64,000 nucleotides of DNA from Streptomyces jeddahensis (GTDB lineage Bacteria > Actinomycetota > Actinomycetes > Streptomycetales > Streptomycetaceae): the NCBI RefSeq assembly GCF_001642995.1, contig NZ_LOHS01000070.1:62001-126000 (forward strand), in the 5' to 3' direction. The translations under genes were made by a program, and so were the position numbers. Positions 51,400 through 61,400 of this stretch are shown one piece after another (position 1 is the first letter of the stretch; every line of letters begins with the position of its first letter). The notes beneath the pieces were generated by a model. The model had not been told where the DNA came from and ran no database searches. It worked only from the letters and a program-made list of their open reading frames with translations.

Positions 51400-53131
51400 T
51401 CGCCCCCGCCAGAATCCACGCCTCCACCGCCTCGTACTGCCTGCGCTGTTCGTCGGCCGCGCGGCGGGCCGACAGTACGGTTCCGAGCCAGCCCAGGGCG
51501 AAGCCCAGGGGTATGGAGACGAGGCCCGTCGTCGTGAACGGGAACCAGTTGAAGTCGTGTTCGGGGAACGCCGACGTGGGGGAGCCGGAGACCAGGTTGG
51601 TGCCGGTCATCAGGACATACACGGTGAGTGTGCCGCCGATCAGGGTGCATATCAGGCCGGTACGCGTGAAGCGGCGCCAGAAGAGGCCGTAGACCAGGGC
51701 GGGGGCCAGCGCGGACGCGCCGACGCAGAACGAGAGCGTGACCAGGGGCTGCAGGTTGCGGTGCTGCACCAGCGTGGCGAGACCGATCGCGACCAGCCCG
51801 ACGACCAGCGCCGAGCCGCGGGCCAGCGTCATCTCCCTGCGCGGGGAGATCTGCCTCCTGCGGTGCGCGAAGACGTCGTGGGCGAGGGAGTTGGCACAGG
51901 CCAGGATCATCCCCGCGACCGAGGCGAGCAGCGTGAGGAAGATCGCCGTCGTCACCGTCGTGAACAGCATCGTCTCCGCCCATGAGGCGTCCGCGCCGAA
52001 CGCCGCCTGGGAGCCCAGCAGATACGCCGTGTTGCCCTGCGGATCGGCCGCCGTGATCCCGGCCCGCCCGACCAGGGCCGCCGCACCGAACCCGACCACC
52101 GCGATGATCAGCATGAACAGCGCCACGGTGGACACGGCCCAGGACATCGAGCGGCGCACCTCGCGTGCGCTGCGGGCGGTGTACATGCGCATGGTGACGT
52201 GCGGCAGGCACGCGCCGCCGAGCACCACCGTCAGCTCCGAAGTGATCATGTCCAGGCGCGGATGCGCCCCACCCGCGAACTGCAGTCCGGAGTGCAGGAA
52301 CGCGGGGCCGGCGGCGCTGCCCTGCGCGGCCGCGGAGAGCAGCGCCCCCGGGTCCCAGGCGAACCGGTGCAGGACGAGCACGGACACGACCGCGCCCGAG
52401 CCGAGCAGCATCACCATCTTCAGGATCTGGATCAGGGCGGTGCCCTTCATGCCGCCGATCGCCGCATAGCTGATCATGAGTGCGCCGAGGGCGACGACGC
52501 ATCCCGTCTTCAGTCCGTCGCCGCTGAACCCGAGGATGAACGCCAGCAGATCGCCCGCGCCCGCGAGCTGCACGAGCATCATCGGCAGCAGCGCCGCGAT
52601 CGTCGCGACGCACGCGGCGATGCGCACCGAACGCCCCGGCATCCGGCGGGCGAATGCGTCACCCATGGTGAACCGACCCGCGTTGCGCAGCGGTTCGGCC
52701 AGCAGGAACATCAGCAGCATCAGCGACAGCGCCGTGCTCAGGGCGAGGACGACGCCGTCGTACCCGGTGAGCGCGATGATGCCGCCGGTGCCGAGGACGG
52801 TGGCGGCCGAGATGTAGTCGCCGCCGATGGCGAGGCCGTTGCGCATCGGCGACAGCGAGCCGTACCCGGTGTAGAACCCGTCGAGGTCGTCGCGGTCGGG
52901 TCCGGTCATCACGCACAGCAGCAGCGTGACGGTGGCCAGTGCGGTGAAGGCCACCAGGGACATGGTCTGTGCGGAGTCACTGAATCCGGTCACGGCCCCG
53001 GCGGAGTTCTGCAGGATGCCCGCGGGTTCGGCGGGGTTCTGCAGGACACCCACGGGTACGCCCACGGGTTCGGCGGAGTTCTGCAGGATGGCCAGGGGGT
53101 CGCCGGCGTCCGGCGCGGTGCCGCTGCTCAT
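51374..53131 (-). CDS. SSS-family sodium:solute (acetate/monocarboxylate-like) symporter with repeated N-terminus
   Basis: A 585-aa protein from ATG 53131, overlapping the DUF485 gene stop in ATGA. It has about 13 helices and SSS motifs such as FYTGYGSLSPMRNGLAIGGDYISAATVLG, AAIGGMKGTALIQILKM and MYTARSAREVRRSM. This resembles ActP-type cation/acetate symporters, which are classically encoded next to a DUF485 protein. The first 45 residues are odd: a three-fold LQN(S/P)AEP or LQNSAGA repeat of low hydrophobicity precedes the first helix. Substrate is inferred from the family and partner gene. Confidence 0.82.
   Translation of the reverse strand: MSSGTAPDAGDPLAILQNSAEPVGVPVGVLQNPAEPAGILQNSAGAVTGFSDSAQTMSLVAFTALATVTLLLCVMTGPDRDDLDGFYTGYGSLSPMRNGLAIGGDYISAATVLGTGGIIALTGYDGVVLALSTALSLMLLMFLLAEPLRNAGRFTMGDAFARRMPGRSVRIAACVATIAALLPMMLVQLAGAGDLLAFILGFSGDGLKTGCVVALGALMISYAAIGGMKGTALIQILKMVMLLGSGAVVSVLVLHRFAWDPGALLSAAAQGSAAGPAFLHSGLQFAGGAHPRLDMITSELTVVLGGACLPHVTMRMYTARSAREVRRSMSWAVSTVALFMLIIAVVGFGAAALVGRAGITAADPQGNTAYLLGSQAAFGADASWAETMLFTTVTTAIFLTLLASVAGMILACANSLAHDVFAHRRRQISPRREMTLARGSALVVGLVAIGLATLVQHRNLQPLVTLSFCVGASALAPALVYGLFWRRFTRTGLICTLIGGTLTVYVLMTGTNLVSGSPTSAFPEHDFNWFPFTTTGLVSIPLGFALGWLGTVLSARRAADEQRRQYEAVEAWILAGANKSSPSGD
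53001..53090 (-). repeat. Three-copy direct repeat in the N-terminal coding region of the symporter
   Basis: An 18-base core (GCGGRGTTCTGCAGGAYR on the plus strand) occurs at 53001, 53031 and 53073. On the coding strand it gives (I/V)LQN(S/P)AE. Spacing is 30 then 42 bases, the longer one due to an extra 12-base insert that itself duplicates the adjacent spacer. Confidence 0.7.
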
Positions 53132-53586
53132 CGGGCGGCCTCCCGCAGCGCCTCGTGGCGTGCCTGCCTGCGCAGCCGGTCCGCCAGCGGATCGACGCGG
53201 CGGCGCGCCGTGTGTTCGTACAGCGCGAGCGCGAGCCAGGCCACGGGCAGTTGGCACAGTCCCAGCAGGAGCCCGGTGGAGAGCCCTCCGGAGACGGTGT
53301 CCGTCATCAGCGAGGGTGCGAAGGCGGACAGGATGAGGAAGAGGACGAAGTAGCCGAGCGCCGTGAGGGTCGCCACGCGGCGCTGCCAGCGGTACGCGCT
53401 GCGCAGGAACCGCAGGTCGCTGTGGTTCCCGAGCGAGGGATGGCGGGGTAGCCGGCGCGTGGGGGCTTTCTCGGCCGCGTGGGGCTGCTGCGGCTGCCAG
53501 GGGTAGGTCGGGTACGCGGGCGGTGACGGCGGGGCGGGCTGGTGCGTGGGCCGTGCGTGGAACGAGTGGTGCGGCAGATCTGACAT
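53128..53586 (-). CDS. DUF485 membrane protein, symporter partner
   Basis: A 152-aa protein with a Pro/His-rich cytoplasmic N-terminus (about 55 residues) and the DUF485 core: FLRSAYRWQRRVATLTALGYFVLFLILSAF, then TGLLLGLCQLPVAWLALALYEHTARR. Two membrane helices. In ActP systems the DUF485 gene (yjcH) precedes the symporter, as here, and the two overlap by four bases. Role unknown; assistance of the symporter is assumed. Confidence 0.85.
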   Translation of the reverse strand: MSDLPHHSFHARPTHQPAPPSPPAYPTYPWQPQQPHAAEKAPTRRLPRHPSLGNHSDLRFLRSAYRWQRRVATLTALGYFVLFLILSAFAPSLMTDTVSGGLSTGLLLGLCQLPVAWLALALYEHTARRRVDPLADRLRRQARHEALREAAR

Positions 53587-54228
53587 CCCGGTTCTCCTTG
53601 CGCGGCTGAGGGTCCCGTTCGGGGACCGCAGGGAGTGGAGCGGGTGGAGGGTGGGGCGAGACGTTACTCGCTGGTATCGGCGTGCGCGACGGTTTCGGCA
53701 AACTGAGTGGTCGGTATGCGCTTGCTACCGCTGTCGCTGCTGCCGCTACTGCCGTCCGACGACCCTTACTTGACCCTCTCGTCGCGTCAGGGTGCAGCAT
53801 CGGAGCAGCGAGGGCGGAGGCGACCCCGCAGCGAGGGCGGAGGCAACCCTGAGTCCTTCTCCACCGGCGGGTGGAGAACCCCTAGGGGTGTCTCCGTACT
53901 TGGGGCGGGGGAGGGTTCGTACCGCCGGAGGACGAGAAGGCACGCGGCCGCTCTTTAGCCTGGCTTTACGCGGTCGGGGCGCGGCGGTCAGCCGCCGGAG
54001 CGTCCGCACCGCCCGTTCGGAGGTGGGGTTTTCCCCCGCACAAGACTGCGCTGGGCACCAGCGCGCCGGACCGCTCGACGAGACCAGACTGAAGCGCGCA
54101 CAGCACGGCAGCCCGGCCGCCCGCCGGGCATCGCATCACCGCTGACCGACATCCACGGCCCATCACTGCGCCACCACCACTGCGCCACCATCACTGCGCC
54201 ATCTGCCGACCGACATAGGAGACTTACC
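53587..54228. other. 642-bp non-coding region with short tandem repeats
   Basis: No convincing gene. It contains a 22-bp direct repeat (53805-53826 and 53828-53849, one mismatch), several GC hairpins (for example around 53857-53872 and 53982-53997), a TTTAGCC...TTTACG AT-richer spot near 53953-53970 and a three-unit 14-bp tandem repeat (54161-54202) just before the ABC operon. It probably includes promoters for the divergent DUF485 and ABC genes. Confidence 0.55.
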
Positions 54229-55017
54229 GTGACAACGGCTGTAACCATTCCCAAGCACGGGGGCACGGGCGGGACTACGGCCGTCGCCGCGCGGGCGCGG
54301 CAGGTCGTCAAGGCCTACGGCTCCGGCGAGACCCGTGTCGTCGCGCTCGACCAGGTCGACGTGGACATCGCCCGCGGCCGGTTCACCGCGATCATGGGCC
54401 CGTCGGGGTCCGGCAAGTCGACGCTGATGCACTGCCTGGCGGGCCTGGACACGGTGACGTCCGGTCAGATCTACCTGGACGACACCGAGATCACCGGCCT
54501 CAAGGACAAGAAGCTCACCCAGCTGCGCCGGGACCGGATCGGCTTCATCTTCCAGGCGTTCAACCTGCTGCCGACGCTCAACGCCATCGAGAACATCACG
54601 CTGCCGATGGACATCGCGGGCCGCAAGCCGGACAAGCAGTGGCTGGAGCGGGTCGTGGAGACCGTCGGTCTCGCCGAACGGCTGAAGCACCGGCCCACCC
54701 AGCTCTCCGGTGGCCAGCAGCAGCGTGTCGCGGTGGCCCGCGCCCTCGCATCCCGGCCCGAGATCATCTTCGGTGACGAGCCGACCGGAAACCTCGACTC
54801 GCGGGCCGGCGCCGAGATCCTCGGGTTCCTGCGCCGCTCGGTCGACGAGCTCGGCCAGACCATCGTGATGGTCACGCACGACCCGGTGGCCGCCTCCTAC
54901 GCGGACCGCGTGCTGTATCTCGCCGACGGACGGATCGTCGACGAGATGCTCCGTCCCACCGCCGACGCCGTCCTGGACCGGATGAAGGACTTCGACGCGC
55001 GGGGGCGTACGTCATGA
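54229..55017 (+). CDS. ABC transporter ATPase, MacB/LolD-type
   Basis: A 262-aa protein starting GTG 54229 with AGGAGA upstream. The cassette begins at ARQVVKAYGSGETRVVALDQVD and carries GPSGSGKST (Walker A), FQAFNLLPTLNAIEN (Q-loop with the MacB-type FNLLP), LSGGQQQRVAVARA (signature), IIFGDEPTGNLD (Walker B) and TIVMVTHDPVAASYADR (H-loop). These ATPases pair with FtsX-like permeases in mechanotransmission-type systems that export peptides, lipids or lipoproteins or drive periplasmic events. The permease follows with a 4-base overlap. Confidence 0.9.
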   Translation: MTTAVTIPKHGGTGGTTAVAARARQVVKAYGSGETRVVALDQVDVDIARGRFTAIMGPSGSGKSTLMHCLAGLDTVTSGQIYLDDTEITGLKDKKLTQLRRDRIGFIFQAFNLLPTLNAIENITLPMDIAGRKPDKQWLERVVETVGLAERLKHRPTQLSGGQQQRVAVARALASRPEIIFGDEPTGNLDSRAGAEILGFLRRSVDELGQTIVMVTHDPVAASYADRVLYLADGRIVDEMLRPTADAVLDRMKDFDARGRTS

Positions 55018-57593
55018 CCGTCCTGAAGACCTCGATGCGCAACTTCTTCGCGCACAAGGGACGCATGGCGCTGTCCGCCGTCGCCGTGCTGCTGTCGGTG
55101 GCGTTCGTGTGCGGCACGCTCGTGTTCACGGACACCATGAACACGACCTTCGACAAGCTCTTCGCGACCACCGCGTCCGATGTCACGGTCAGCGCCAAGG
55201 GCTCGTCCGACACCGGTGAGACGACGTCCGGCACCGGCAAGCCGCCGGTCATGCCCGCCTCCGTACTCGGCGAGGTGCGCGGCGTCGACGGTGTGAAGTC
55301 GGCCGACGGCACCGTCTTCTCGACCTCGGTGACCGTCGTCGACGCCGACAAGGACAGCCTCTCGCCCACGAGCGGCGCCCCGACCATCGTCGGCAACTGG
55401 AACGCCAACGACGCCCGCACCATGAAGATCACCTCCGGTGCGGCGCCGCGCGGCAGCGACCAGATCATGGTGGACGCCGACACCGCCGACAAGCACCACC
55501 TGGGGCTCGGCGACGAGATCGGCGTCATCACGGCGGTCGGCACCCACAAGGCGAAGGTCTCCGGCATCGCGGAGTTCACCGTCACCAACCCCGGTGCCGC
55601 GATCTTCTACCTCGACACGAAGACCGCCCAGCGGGCCCTCGTCGGCGAGACCGGCGTCTACACCAACATCAACGTCACCGCCGCGTCCGGAGTCAGCGAC
55701 GCCCAGCTGAAGAAGGATGTCGCCGCCGGACTCGACGGCGCCTACAAGGTGCAGACGGCCAAGGAGGTCGCCGACGCCAACGCCGCGGACGTCCAGGAGT
55801 TCATGGGCGTGATGAAGTACGCGATGCTCGGCTTCGCCGGGATCGCCTTCCTCGTCGGCATCTTCCTCATCATCAACACGTTCTCGATGCTGGTCGCCCA
55901 GCGGACCCGCGAGATCGGCCTGATGCGCGCCATCGGATCGAGCCGCAGGCAGGTCAACCGCTCGGTGCTGGCCGAGGCGCTGCTGCTCGGCCTCTTCGGG
56001 TCCGTCCTCGGCGTCGGCGCGGGCGTCGGCCTGGCCATCGGGCTGATGGAGCTCATGGGGCAGATGGGCATGCACCTGTCCACCGACGACCTGACCGTCG
56101 CCTGGACGACCCCGGTGGTCGGCCTGGTGCTCGGCGTCGTCGTCACCGTGCTCGCCGCGTATCTGCCCGCCCGGCGCGCGGGCAAGGTCTCGCCGATGGC
56201 CGCGCTGCGCGACGCCGGAGCCCCGGCCGACGCGAAGGCCGGCTGGGTACGGGCCCTCATCGGCCTGGTCCTCACCGGTGCCGGCGGCTACGGCCTCTAC
56301 CTGGCGGCCGCCGCCGACAAGGCGAGCGACGGCTCGCTGTGGCTCGGCGCCGGCGTGGTCCTGACCCTGATCGGCTTCGTGGTGATCGGCCCGCTGCTCG
56401 CGGGCGGTGTGGTGAGGGTGCTGAGCGCCGTTCTGCTGCGGCTCTTCGGCCCGGTCGGGCGGATGGCGGAGCGCAACGCGCTGCGCAACCCGCGCCGCAC
56501 GGGCGCCACGGGCGCGGCCCTGATGATCGGCCTGGCGCTGGTCGCCTGCCTGTCGGTCGTCGGCTCCTCGATGGTGGGCTCGGCGACGGACCAGCTGGAC
56601 AAGACCGTGGGCGCCGACTTCATCATCCAGTCCGACATGGGCGCGCCGATCACCGCGCAGGCGGTCGAGGCCGCGAAGTCCGCCGAGGGCGTGGCGCGGT
56701 TCACCGAGTACAAGCTGCTCGACGCCACGCTGACCACGCCCGACGGCAAGACGTCCAAGGGCGAGACGATCAACGCCGCGGACCCGTCGTACGCGCAGGA
56801 CCTGCGCACCGAGACCGTGGCCGGCGACCTCGCGGACGCCTACCGCCCCGACTCGATGTCCGTCTTCGAGGGCTTCGCGAAGAAGCACGGCATCGAGCTC
56901 GGCTCGACGATCGAGGTCGACTTCCGGGACGGGTCGACGGCGGAGCTGACGGTCCGCGCGATCACCAGCGACGAGGCTGTCATCGACAAGGGCGCGATGT
57001 ACGCGTCGATCGCGACGGCCGAGAAGTACGTGCCCGCCGACAAGATGCCCCTCGACGTCCTGCTCTTCGCCTCGGCGAAGGACGGCCAGGAGGCCGCCGC
57101 GTACACGTCGCTGAAGGCGGCCCTGGACGACTACCCGCAGTACACGGTCCGTGACCAGACCGACTACAAGGAGGCGCTGCAGGATCAGATCGGCCAGCTG
57201 CTCAACATGATCTACGGCCTGCTTGCGCTGGCGGTCATCGTCGCGGTCCTGGGCGTGGTGAACACCCTGGCCCTGTCGGTGGTGGAGCGGACGAGGGAGA
57301 TCGGCCTGATGCGGGCGATCGGCCTCTCCCGCCGCCAGCTGCGCCGCATGATCCGCCTCGAGTCGGTCGTCATCGCCCTCTTCGGCGCCCTGCTCGGCCT
57401 CGGCCTGGGCATGGGCTGGGGCGCCACGGCCCAGCAGCTGCTGGCCCTCGAGGGCTTGACCGTCCTCGAGATCCCCTGGCCGACGATCACCACGGTCTTC
57501 GTGGCCTCGGCCTTCGTCGGCCTGATCGCGGCGCTGGTCCCGGCGTTCCGGGCGGGGCGGATGAACGTGCTGAACGCGATCGCCACGGAATAG
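55014..57593 (+). CDS. FtsX-like (MacB-type) ABC permease with duplicated core
   Basis: An 859-aa protein with N-terminal helix (GRMALSAVAVLLSVAFVCGTLV), a large extracytoplasmic MacB-PCD-like domain, an FtsX core of three helices (about 270-390), further helices, a second extracytoplasmic domain and a second FtsX core (about 735-855). Both cores contain the cytoplasmic motif RTREIGLMRAIG. Such doubled permeases are common in actinomycetes and likely work with an ATPase dimer as a single-chain pair. Substrate unknown. A perfect hairpin follows. Confidence 0.88.
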   Translation: MTVLKTSMRNFFAHKGRMALSAVAVLLSVAFVCGTLVFTDTMNTTFDKLFATTASDVTVSAKGSSDTGETTSGTGKPPVMPASVLGEVRGVDGVKSADGTVFSTSVTVVDADKDSLSPTSGAPTIVGNWNANDARTMKITSGAAPRGSDQIMVDADTADKHHLGLGDEIGVITAVGTHKAKVSGIAEFTVTNPGAAIFYLDTKTAQRALVGETGVYTNINVTAASGVSDAQLKKDVAAGLDGAYKVQTAKEVADANAADVQEFMGVMKYAMLGFAGIAFLVGIFLIINTFSMLVAQRTREIGLMRAIGSSRRQVNRSVLAEALLLGLFGSVLGVGAGVGLAIGLMELMGQMGMHLSTDDLTVAWTTPVVGLVLGVVVTVLAAYLPARRAGKVSPMAALRDAGAPADAKAGWVRALIGLVLTGAGGYGLYLAAAADKASDGSLWLGAGVVLTLIGFVVIGPLLAGGVVRVLSAVLLRLFGPVGRMAERNALRNPRRTGATGAALMIGLALVACLSVVGSSMVGSATDQLDKTVGADFIIQSDMGAPITAQAVEAAKSAEGVARFTEYKLLDATLTTPDGKTSKGETINAADPSYAQDLRTETVAGDLADAYRPDSMSVFEGFAKKHGIELGSTIEVDFRDGSTAELTVRAITSDEAVIDKGAMYASIATAEKYVPADKMPLDVLLFASAKDGQEAAAYTSLKAALDDYPQYTVRDQTDYKEALQDQIGQLLNMIYGLLALAVIVAVLGVVNTLALSVVERTREIGLMRAIGLSRRQLRRMIRLESVVIALFGALLGLGLGMGWGATAQQLLALEGLTVLEIPWPTITTVFVASAFVGLIAALVPAFRAGRMNVLNAIATE

Positions 57594-57620
57594 GCGCTGC
57601 GGGTGGGGAACGGGGAAGGA

Positions 57621-57654
57621 CCGGCCCCGGAGAGCTATGGCTCTCCGGGGCCGG
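57621..57654. terminator. Perfect 15-bp stem hairpin between convergent genes
   Basis: CCGGCCCCGGAGAGC, loop tatg, exact complement. It lies 28 bases beyond the permease stop and 23 before the end of the convergent vapC-like gene, so it serves both directions. Confidence 0.82.
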
Positions 57655-57676
57655 GATCCGTTGTCTGGCCGCGAGG

Positions 57677-58051
57677 TCAGGCCCGCAGGGTCTGGACGTC
57701 GTATTTCGGGATCCAGCTGTCGCGCGTGACGATCGTCAGCCCCTCAGTCTGAGCCTGGGCGATCAGCATGCGGTCGAAGGGGTCGCGGTGGTGCGGCGGC
57801 AGTTGTCCGGCGCGCGCACCGTGTGCCGCCGTGATCACCAGTGGTTTGAAGTGGCTGTCGCGTAACCGCTCGGCGAGATCCGATGGGCCGGGCAGTTTGC
57901 CGATGGACAACTTGATGGCGACTTCCCAGGGGGATACGGCGCTGAGATAGACCTCGGGCTCCGTGTCGAGCCAGCCCTTGACCTCGTCGGAGAGCTCTGG
58001 GGAGTCGCCCAGCCACCACAGAGCGACGTGCGTGTCCAGGAGTAGCCTCAT
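57677..58051 (-). CDS. vapC: VapC-like PIN-domain toxin
   Basis: A 124-aa protein with the PIN nuclease acidic set: MRLLLDTHVALWWL (first Asp), VSPWEVAIKLSIGKL (Glu), HRDPFDRMLIAQAQ (Asp pair) and IVTRDSWIPKY (last Asp). PIN toxins cleave RNA, often tRNA or rRNA. Its ATG overlaps the stop of the antitoxin gene upstream. It resembles the PHHRDPFDRMLIAQA subgroup common in mobile or accessory toxin-antitoxin modules. Confidence 0.88.
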   Translation of the reverse strand: MRLLLDTHVALWWLGDSPELSDEVKGWLDTEPEVYLSAVSPWEVAIKLSIGKLPGPSDLAERLRDSHFKPLVITAAHGARAGQLPPHHRDPFDRMLIAQAQTEGLTIVTRDSWIPKYDVQTLRA

Positions 58052-58293
58052 CCGCGCATCCCGAAAGCCTCGGCGATGTCATCGGGCAGCTCGTCGAAGT
58101 CTTCGGGGATGTGGATCTGGCCCCGGAGAGATCCGCGACCTGGCCGCTGGACCTTCGCCCGCAAGGGGACGACCTTGGCGATCGGCTGGCCCGCCCGGCT
58201 GATCACGACCTCCTCACCCGTCTCGACCTGTTGCAGTATCCGGGAGAAGTGGGTTTTCGCCTCATGGATGTTGTACTGCCGGGCTGCTTCCAT
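58048..58293 (-). CDS. Phd/YefM-type antitoxin
   Basis: An 81-aa protein. The N-terminus YNIHEAKTHFSRILQQVETGEEVVISRAGQPIAKVVPL is the DNA-binding Phd/YefM fold; the C-terminal IPEDFDELPDDIAEAFGM is the acidic toxin-binding tail. It should neutralise the PIN toxin and repress the operon. The 180 bases between it and the divergent mfd start must hold both promoters. Confidence 0.88.
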   Translation of the reverse strand: MEAARQYNIHEAKTHFSRILQQVETGEEVVISRAGQPIAKVVPLRAKVQRPGRGSLRGQIHIPEDFDELPDDIAEAFGMRG

Positions 58294-58473
58294 GACTGCC
58301 TCGCAGGAGTCGAGGTGGACTAGGCGGTGGACTCAGCGTAGCCCCCTTCCGTCGTCCGAGCCACGGCGTTCCCTCAAGCGGGCGAAACCCCGGCGTCGTA
58401 CGCTGGAGGCCCCCGGCCCGTGCGACGTGTCGGGCGGTTCGCGTTGCCCACTCACCCCGGACGGAAGCCCTTC

Positions 58474-61400
58474 ATGAGCCTGCACGGTCTGCTCGACGCC
58501 GTAGTCAAGGACCCCGCACTCGCCGAAGCAGTCAAGGCCGCGACCGACGGCAACCGCATGCACGTCGACCTGGTCGGGCCCCCCGCGGCCCGACCCCTCG
58601 CGGTGGCGGCGCTGGCCCGGGAGACCAACCGGCCGGTCCTCGCCGTGACGGCGACCGGCCGGGAGGCCGAGGACCTGGCGGCGGCGCTCAGGTCCCTCCT
58701 GCCCGCCGACGGAGTAGTCGAGTACCCCTCCTGGGAAACGCTCCCGCACGAGCGGCTGTCCCCGAGGTCCGACACCGTGGGCCGCCGCCTCGCCGTCCTG
58801 CGCCGCCTCGCGCACCCGAGCGCCGGCGACCCCGAGACCGGCCCGGTCTCCGCCGTCGTCGCACCCATCCGCTCCGTGCTCCAGCCGCAGGTCAAGGGCC
58901 TCGGCGACCTGGAGCCGGTCTCGTTGCGCACCGGGCAGCAGGCCGACCTGGAGGAGACGGTGGACGCGCTGGCGGCCGCCGCGTACGCGCGCGTGGAACT
59001 CGTCGAGAAGCGCGGCGAGTTCGCGGTCCGCGGCGGCATCCTCGACGTCTTCCCGCCGACCGAGGAGCACCCGCTCCGCATCGAGTTCTGGGGCGACGAC
59101 GTCGAGGAGATCCGCTACTTCAAGGTCGCCGACCAGCGCTCCCTCGAAGTCGCCGAGCACGGCCTGTGGGCGCCGCCCTGCCGTGAGCTGCTGCTCACCG
59201 ACGACGTACGGCAGCGGGCGGCGGCCCTCGCCGAGGAGCATCCGGAGCTCGGGGAACTGCTCGGGAAGATCGCCGAGGGCATCGCGGTCGAGGGCATGGA
59301 GTCCCTCGCCCCGGTCCTCGTCGACGACATGGAGCTGCTGCTCGACGTACTGCCCAAGGGCAGCATGGCCGTGGTCTGCGACCCGGAGCGCGTACGGACG
59401 CGGGCCGCGGACCTGGTGGCGACGTCACAGGAGTTCCTGCAGGCCTCCTGGGCCGCGACCGCGGGTGGCGGCGAGGCTCCCATCGACGTCGACGCGGCCT
59501 CCCTCTGGTCCATCGCGGACGTCCGCGACCGGGCCCGTGAGCTGGGCATGATGTGGTGGTCGGTGTCCCCGTTCGCCGCGGACGAAGAGCTGGACGCGGA
59601 CACGCTCAAGCTGGGCATGCACGCCCCCGAGTCGTACCGTGGCGACACGGCCAGGGCGCTGGCCGACACCAAGGGCTGGATCTCCGACGGCTGGCACACC
59701 GTCTACGTCACCGAGGGGCACGGCACCGCCGCCCGTACCGTCGAGGTGCTCGGCGGCGAGGGCATCGCGGCCCGCCTCGACCAGGACCTCGGCGACCTCA
59801 CCCCGTCCGTCGTGCACGTCGCCTGCGGCTCGATCGACTACGGCTTCGTCGACCCCGCCCTGAAGCTCGCGGTCCTCACCGAGACCGACCTGTCCGGCCA
59901 GAAGGCGGCCGGCAAGGACGGCGCCCGCATGCCCGTCCGCCGCCGCAAGACGATCGACCCGCTGACCCTGGAGGCGGGCGACTACATCGTCCACGAGCAG
60001 CACGGCGTCGGCCGCTACATCGAGATGGTGCAGCGCACCGTGCAGGGCGCGACCCGCGAGTACCTGGTCGTCGAGTACGCCCCCGCCAAGCGCGGCCAGC
60101 CCGGCGACCGGCTCTACATCCCCACCGACCAGCTGGAGCAGATCACCAAGTACGTCGGCGGCGAGGCGCCCACGCTGCACCGGCTCGGCGGCGCCGACTG
60201 GACCAAGACCAAGGCGCGTGCCAAGAAGGCGGTCAAGGAGATCGCCGCGGACCTGATCCGGCTCTACAGCGCGCGCATGGCGGCCCCCGGCCACGCCTTC
60301 GCCCCGGACACACCCTGGCAGCGCGAGCTGGAGGACGCCTTCCCGTACGCGGAGACGCCCGACCAGCTGACCACGATCGCCGAGGTCAAGGAGGACATGG
60401 AGAAGACGGTCCCGATGGACCGGCTGATCTGCGGCGACGTCGGCTACGGCAAGACGGAGATCGCGGTCCGGGCCGCCTTCAAGGCGGTCCAGGACGGCAA
60501 GCAGGTGGCGGTGCTCGTGCCGACGACGCTACTGGTGCAGCAGCACTTCGGGACGTTCTCCGAGCGGTACTCGCAGTTCCCGGTGAACGTCCGCGCCCTG
60601 AGCCGCTTCCAGACCGACACCGAGGCGAAGGCGACCCTGGAGGGCCTGCGCGACGGCTCGGTCGACATCGTCATCGGCACGCACCGCCTGTTCTCCTCCG
60701 AAACCAAGTTCAAGGACCTCGGCCTGGTCATCGTCGACGAGGAGCAGCGTTTCGGCGTCGAGCACAAGGAGCAGCTGAAGAAGCTCCGCGCCAACGTCGA
60801 CGTGCTGACGATGTCGGCGACCCCCATCCCCCGTACGCTCGAGATGGCCGTGACCGGCATCCGCGAGATGTCGACGATCACGACCCCGCCGGAGGAGCGG
60901 CACCCGGTCCTGACCTTCGTCGGGCCGTATGAGGAGAAACAGATCGGCGCCGCGATCCGCCGTGAACTGCTGCGCGAGGGACAGGTCTTCTACATCCACA
61001 ACCGCGTCGAGTCGATCGACCGCGCGGCGGCTCGGCTCCGCGACATCGTGCCGGAAGCGCGGATCGCCACGGCCCACGGTCAGATGTCCGAATCGACCCT
61101 GGAGCAGGTCGTCGTGGACTTCTGGGAGAAGAAGTACGACGTGCTCGTCTCCACGACGATCGTCGAGTCCGGCATCGACATCTCCAACGCCAACACGCTG
61201 ATCGTGGAGCGCGGAGACAACTTCGGCCTCTCGCAGCTGCACCAGCTGCGCGGCCGAGTCGGCCGCGGCCGCGAGCGCGGCTACGCCTACTTCCTGTACC
61301 CGCCGGAGAAGCCGCTGACCGAGACCGCCCACGAGCGGCTCGCGACGATCGCCCAGCACACGGAGATGGGCGCGGGCATGTACGTCGCGATGAAGGACCT

